From the NCBI GenBank assembly GCA_026002305.1, contig BOBI01000009.1, positions 1 to 27,645 on the forward strand: a DNA stretch of 27,645 nucleotides, read 5' to 3'. Source of the DNA: Spirochaetia bacterium (GTDB lineage: Bacteria > Spirochaetota > Spirochaetia > Treponematales > Breznakiellaceae). This document shows positions 24,632 to 27,645 of the stretch, piece by piece (within the stretch, counting starts at the first letter, position 1; every line of letters starts with the position of its first letter). The notes beneath the pieces were generated by a model. That model was not told where the DNA came from, did not search any database, and worked only from the letters and a program-made list of their open reading frames with translations. A program made the position numbers and the translations under genes.

Positions 24632-25041
24632 GCCGTCTCCTTTATGGATTCGCAGGTGATAAATTTAGAGCCCACAACCACGCGGTTAGCCACTACGCCC
24701 TTGTGGGTGTAGTTAAGGTATATACCGAGGTGCAGCCTACTTGCTTGCAGCATGGTAATTATTTCGCGTTCGGTTCTTTCTATGATTTTTGTTTTAGCGT
24801 TTATGCATAGGATAATTTTCCCGTGCACGGTAAAGTCGGCGGTGTAGGAATGCGGGAGCAGTTTGTCTTTGTAATAAATGGGAACGGAAACATTGCGCTT
24901 AAAGGGAATGCCGTTTTCTGCAAACTCCATTTCCAGGGCATCCGCATAAACATCATGGGTAAAGCCTGAACCCAGATTGTTCCAGACTTCCGTAGCCAGC
25001 GCGTTAATTTGGTCGCTTTCCGCGAGGAAGTAGGCTTTCAC
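24628..25041 (-). CDS. GxxExxY-family protein, first of a tandem pair
   Basis: A 137-residue protein with the family order LGSGFTHDVYADALEMEF, KRNVSVPIYYKDKLLPHSYTADF, then a strand and HLGIYLNY. GxxExxY proteins are widespread, of unknown role, and related in fold to PD-(D/E)XK nucleases. Here the motif Glu is His (GFTHDVY) and the usual E-x-K is replaced by C-x-N (IILCINAK), so catalysis is unlikely. The start is a GTG at 25041. The AAGGA ribosome site lies in the loop of a small hairpin GCCGT-AAGG-ACGGC (about 25046-25059), which could limit initiation. It is coupled to the second copy by an ATGA overlap. Both copies are the same length, pointing to an old duplication. Confidence 0.78.
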   Translation of the reverse strand: MKAYFLAESDQINALATEVWNNLGSGFTHDVYADALEMEFAENGIPFKRNVSVPIYYKDKLLPHSYTADFTVHGKIILCINAKTKIIERTEREIITMLQASRLHLGIYLNYTHKGVVANRVVVGSKFITCESIKETA

Positions 25042-25075
25042 AGGCAGCCGTCCTTACGGCGGTTGCTCCCGAAAA

Positions 25076-25286
25076 CAAAAGCGCGGCGCTTGTCCGTGAT
25101 CAAAACAGGAGCCCAGGGGGCGCCCCCTGTTTTATCGCGGACATCCCCGCTTTTGCCTTTGCACCCCCGATAAGGACTGCCGTCTGTGAATTGGGCACGG
25201 GAAGAGAAAAGTGCGGCGCTTGTCCGCACCAAAAACAGGAGCCCAAGGGGCGCCCCCCTGTTTTTATGCAGACATCCACACTTTTT
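25076..25286. repeat. Tandem pair of long GC-rich hairpin units
   Basis: Unit 1 (25076-25155) has CAAAAGCG/CGCTTTTG, TGTCCG/CGGACA (25091-25096 with 25138-25143) and AAAACAGG/CCTGTTTT (25102-25109 with 25126-25133) around a GGGGGCGCCCCC core. Unit 2 (about 25206-25286) has the same three arms; the outer one has changed to AAAAGTG/CACTTTT with both sides altered. Unit spacing is about 130 bp. A third small hairpin CACCGG/CCGGTG follows near 25307-25326. Open frames across this area are by-products of the high GC content; I see no gene in 25042-25470. Confidence 0.7.
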
Positions 25287-25470
25287 GCCTTTGTCCGCAC
25301 CGGCGCGGGAACCGGTGTCCGGCATTTTGGAACGGGAGGAAGGAAAAAGTGAAAATGTTGTTTCGTATTTTTCGCGGTTAAATTCTAGGGGTTTAAATGC
25401 CGAAAATGACTGTAGACAGCTTAATTCCCAAGTTTTGACTGTTTTCCAGTCCTTGTTTGGGGAATATGCC

Positions 25471-25686
25471 CCTATGTTAGCGTCAAATGCGTTTTTTCTG
25501 CTTTTGTTCAGAACGGCGGCTGGGTGGTCAAAGGTTGCACTGCGTAGCGTATTGCGTAAATGCTGGTTAAAGCGCCACCGGTGATCAAAATAAAGATGAC
25601 GTCCAGATAGCACCAACGCGGAGCAGTGTGTTCTTTGACACCCAGCCGTTTTTGTGTTAAGGGCAGAAAAAATGTATTTGGAGCGG
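25471..25686 (-). repeat. Palindromic element, type I, copy F (inverted)
   Basis: A 216-bp element in the orientation opposite to 19005-19217. Its borders are GTTAGCGTCAAATGCGTTTT and the run AAAAAATGTATTTGGAGCGGC. The outer arm CGGCTGGGTG (25517-25526) pairs with CACCCAGCCG (25639-25648) and continues as CAAAG/CTTTG. The inner arm CACTGC (25538-25543) pairs with GCAGTG (25623-25628). Loop sequences such as GATCACC and GGTGCTATC (read inverted) match copy A, whereas the arms differ but still pair. Confidence 0.8.
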
Positions 25687-25722
25687 CTATATTTCTCTAA
25701 AGGATGGCTAGAGTCCTGCCGA

Positions 25723-25739
25723 CTCTCTCTCTCTCTCTC
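25723..25739. repeat. CT dinucleotide microsatellite
   Basis: Seventeen bases of uninterrupted CT repeat, followed closely by the palindrome GTACGT-C-ACGTAC (25746-25758). It is not inside a gene, so phase variation of a coding frame is not indicated. Confidence 0.85.
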
Positions 25740-25879
25740 ATATTGTACGTCACGTACGCTTCAAGGCGCATGAGGATTTTTGGCGGTTTTGGTAACCTGC
25801 TAATCTGCATAAGGATAGTATAGGCACGGACGGGAAAAAATTTCAAGTTTTTTGGCCGGGGAAAATATTAATACTGGAA

Positions 25880-25956
25880 GATCAACCACGAAAAATACAA
25901 ACTACACGAAAAAGAATGATAAATTACGGTATTTTCCGTGAATTTTGCGGTTGATC
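25880..25956. repeat. Inverted-repeat element with an ACACGAAA motif
   Basis: GATCAACC (25880-25887) and GGTTGATC (25949-25956) bound an imperfect palindrome whose arms continue as ACGAAAAATAC and GTATTTTCCGTGAATTTTGC. A similar ACCGCAAACCACACAAAATA stretch lies at about 17254-17283, across the start of the TPR lipoprotein. 25759-25879 contains nothing I recognise. Confidence 0.5.
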
Positions 25957-25980
25957 CCTTTTACTTTGTGCCAAATTTAG

Positions 25981-26052
25981 AATTGCCGACAAGCGCACTA
26001 ATTTTGGAACTGGCTCAATTGTTAATTGTTAATTGTTAATTATCAATTGATC
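25981..26052 (-). repeat. Shared flank plus AATT-word repeat, inverted copy
   Basis: Reverse complement of the block at 19351-19420: CAAGCGCACTAATTTTGG with AACTGGCTC, then repeated AATTGTT words, ending at GATCTTCCC against the border of the next palindromic element. Confidence 0.75.
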
Positions 26053-26054
26053 TT

Positions 26055-26313
26055 CCCTATGTTAGCGTCAAATGCGTTTTTCTGCTTTTGTTATATAGGC
26101 GGCGTGCGGTAATTGATGATTATGGTTAATAAAGCGCAAGAATTTTTTTGCCGTAGTCTCACTTGACCGAAGCGGGGCGAATAAGCAACTGTGTGCCAAA
26201 AAAGGTGACTGTAGCAAGCGTGAGCGAAGGCAAAAAATTCTTGTGCTTAACTGCCTATAAAATGCGCACGCCGTTTCTGTGTTAAAAGCAGAAAAAAATG
26301 TATTTGGAGCGGC
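26055..26313 (-). repeat. Palindromic element, type II short form, copy E (inverted)
   Basis: A 259-bp copy with the family borders (CCCTATGTTAGCGTCAAATG at one end, TGTATTTGGAGCGGC at the other). It lacks the roughly 100-bp insert and the GTGTGCAG arm of copies C and D. Read inverted, its arms are GGCGTGCG with CGCACGCC, and GTTAA...AAGAATTTTTTGCC with GGCAAAAAAATTCTT...TTAAC. The loop region GCTTGCTACAGTCACC through TTGCTTATTCGCCCCG is identical or nearly so to C and D, while the arm sequence differs. Confidence 0.8.
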
Positions 26314-26408
26314 GTAATGTAGAGAAAATTTCTATGCGTTTATCGTGACAAACGAATTATTTTCCAAGTACCGGCCCGGTATTAAACCAAAACACGGACA
26401 ATAAAAAA

Positions 26409-26558
26409 GATCGCGACGGTATTCCCGACCTTATTCTCCCCCGGCTGGCTGCGGGTATCAGGATGACAAGAGATGATTTCGCGGCGATGGGTACAGGCGG
26501 TTTATGTCTTGGCTGTGCGGAGTGTCATTATCCTGTATGTCCATACGGGAAAGTTTGA
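26409..26558 (+). pseudogene. C-terminal remnant of a molybdopterin-binding protein
   Basis: Frame ending at TGA 26556-26558 with no usable start; an in-frame stop lies at 26346. It reads GIPDLILPRLAAGIRMT and then GGLCLGCAECHYPVCPYGK. A cysteine-rich end of the form G-L-C-L-x-C-x-x-C-x-x-P-x-C-x-(F/Y)-G-K is, from memory, the C terminus of MoaB/CinA-like molybdopterin-binding proteins of anaerobes. About 45-50 codons remain. Upstream the reading enters the repeat-derived GIKPKHGQ stretch and then element E, so the 5' part was probably lost in a rearrangement. The next gene starts 16 bp after this stop, as in an operon. Confidence 0.6.
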
Positions 26559-26574
26559 TATAGACTTTACAGCA

Positions 26575-27645
26575 ATGAAATACTTTTTGGCGCGGTTTGT
26601 TTGTCTGGCGGCGGTTCTGCTGTGCGCGGCCAATTTATACGCGCAGGACGTGCAGGCTGAACCGGCTGCCGCACCGGACAAAGATCAAAAGACCAAAACC
26701 CCGTTTCAATTATGGATTTCAAAAAGTGTCTTTTCGTTTGGCGGATCGGTTTTGTTCTTTTTTGAAGATTACGGTCTGGAAGCCTCGCCAATGCCGGTGC
26801 TGCCCGCCCCTACGCTTTCGTTTGCGTTGCCGCCGCTTGGCCGGGTTGTAAAAGTGCGACTCGAAACGACATTCGATATGTATTGGATGCACTACAAGTG
26901 GTCAAACTCAATGGGGTGCCCCCTGCCTACGGAAATTGAAAACCGTTCCGCTTTTGTAATGGGGCCTATGCTGGCGATTCAAGCGCAGGGAAGCTACCAT
27001 TTTAGAAAATTTAATTTTCGCGTCAATGCCGGTTTGGCTGCGGATTTACGCATTGTCCTTATTGCCGAAGATCTGAACGCCGCCGACATGGACGATGCAA
27101 AAGAACAGACCGGAAAAATAGCCGACTATGTGTGGGGTGATGCACGCTGGCTATATCCGGTATTCGGCCTTGGTGTTGATTATCAAATGATAAACGCATT
27201 TTCTATTGGGCTTGATGTCCGTTTTTGGATGCCAATAAACCCGCCGCCCGCCGCTGGCGCGGTTCCACTCGGTGCGTGGCGTTTTGGCATGGGCATCCGC
27301 ATCTCCTATAAAACCGAAGATAGCGGAAAATCGACAATCCAAGCAAAACTGAAAGCGGCAGGATCGCAGAGGTTAAGGTCGCGCCCTAATTTGCTGCGTA
27401 CCGCCCCTAGGGCGGTGTTTGCGGTTTTACGTTTTGCATCGGCAATTAAGAGGATCAGGTCGCCGCTTGAAGCCCCTAGCGCGGCGCAAATTTCTGCCGC
27501 CTGCGCTCCGAAAAACTTCGACGCGCCGCCTTCAAAAACGGCGCCTGGCGCCGGTTGGGGGTTTGGGGGCGCAGCCCCCGAAGAGGGGGGCAGGCCGCTA
27601 CAAAGTGCGGCCGGGGGGGGAGACTTCCCTCCTCCAGAATCGGAA
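26575..27645 (+). CDS. Exported, probably outer-membrane beta-barrel protein (runs off window)
   Basis: The frame opens at the ATG at 26575 and stays open to the last base (357 codons, 3' partial). The signal peptide is MKYFLARFVCLAAVLLCAANLYAQ, with likely cleavage after Leu-Tyr-Ala. The body to about residue 250 alternates polar and hydrophobic residues with many aromatics and strand-like pieces (FSFGGSVLFFFEDYG, VVKVRLETTFDMYWMHYKW, GSYHFRKFNFRVNAGLAADLRIVL, NAFSIGLDVRFWMPI, WRFGMGIRISYK). This fits an outer-membrane barrel whose last strand is GIRISYK. Beyond it the frame continues about 105 codons through GC-rich DNA with hairpins (ACCGCCC-CTA-GGGCGGT at 27400-27416; GGGGGC-GCA-GCCCCC near 27566-27580), giving a Pro/Ala/Gly/Arg-rich tail unlike the rest. 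No clear ribosome site is seen. Confidence 0.75.
   Translation, partial: MKYFLARFVCLAAVLLCAANLYAQDVQAEPAAAPDKDQKTKTPFQLWISKSVFSFGGSVLFFFEDYGLEASPMPVLPAPTLSFALPPLGRVVKVRLETTFDMYWMHYKWSNSMGCPLPTEIENRSAFVMGPMLAIQAQGSYHFRKFNFRVNAGLAADLRIVLIAEDLNAADMDDAKEQTGKIADYVWGDARWLYPVFGLGVDYQMINAFSIGLDVRFWMPINPPPAAGAVPLGAWRFGMGIRISYKTEDSGKSTIQAKLKAAGSQRLRSRPNLLRTAPRAVFAVLRFASAIKRIRSPLEAPSAAQISAACAPKNFDAPPSKTAPGAGWGFGGAAPEEGGRPLQSAAGGGDFPPPESE

Noticed and set aside
25038..25616. A 192-codon minus-strand open frame
   Set aside because: It overlaps the start of the GxxExxY gene, crosses the GC-rich hairpin units and the palindromic element, and its translation has no domain character; high GC and repeats explain it.
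25471..25686. Integron attC-site interpretation of the palindromic elements
   Set aside because: The border GTTAGCG does not fit the GTTRRRY core, the opposite border has no matching AAC core, and no cassette genes or integrase are present.

Overview
The window looks like a chromosomal segment of a treponeme-type spirochaete, probably a host-associated (gut) Treponema relative. This is inferred from the PEGA/M23/TPR envelope genes, the many predicted lipoproteins (one with a short collagen-like Gly-Pro-Lys-Gly-Asp stretch), the PD-(D/E)XK (Rpn-type) transposase-like gene and the AT-rich word repeats. No rRNA or marker gene is present to prove it.

1-8.1 kb (plus strand) is compact and conserved. 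A DUF1538 membrane protein, cut by the window edge, overlaps a double-domain P-II-like regulator. A three-gene set follows, joined by two ATGA overlaps: a diacylglycerol-kinase-family lipid kinase, a 1064-residue hybrid histidine kinase with receiver and Hpt domains, and a fusion of histidinol-phosphate aminotransferase (HisC) with a radical-SAM domain. A minus-strand tRNA-Pro(UGG) with a good promoter closes this block.

8.2-9.3 kb holds a small orphan gene plus an ImmA/IrrE-type metallopeptidase. It looks inserted, because its right edge abuts what may be the first codons of a broken Ser/Thr kinase gene.

9.3-17.9 kb (minus strand) reads in transcription order as follows: a small multi-pass membrane protein with a leaderless-looking promoter, a TPR lipoprotein, two AT-rich DUF262 genes (the first with a DUF1524 HNH domain, a GmrSD-like predicted restriction pair), a 2x[4Fe-4S] ferredoxin with its own promoter and terminator, a LysM/M23 peptidase lacking a normal start codon, and a PEGA protein. 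A divergent TPR-type exported protein follows on the plus strand (17.9-19.0 kb).

19.0-22.2 kb and 25.0-26.4 kb are accessory DNA with almost no intact genes. They carry a family of 210-390 bp palindromic elements with common ends and at least two kinds of structured interior. Between two copies the paired arms change in a compensating way, so a folded RNA or DNA structure seems to be conserved. Two near-identical direct copies flank a frameshifted Rpn-type nuclease gene that has a canonical A AAA AAC slippery heptamer. Around these lie AATTGTTAATT word repeats, GC-rich hairpins, a tandem pair of hairpin units, and broken genes, including a C-terminal remnant of a molybdopterin-binding protein.

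22.2-25.0 kb (minus strand) contains a 551-residue surface lipoprotein and two tandem GxxExxY-family proteins whose motif and nuclease-like residues are degenerate. The window ends in a plus-strand exported, probably outer-membrane, protein (26575 to the edge) whose reading frame runs on into a GC-rich repeat.

The observations most worth pursuing are the palindromic element family and its link to the Rpn gene, the HisC-radical SAM fusion coupled to a sensor kinase, the M23 gene whose signal-peptide region coincides with a terminator, and the possible leaderless promoters. All coordinates and motif calls were made by reading the sequence; no database search was possible.
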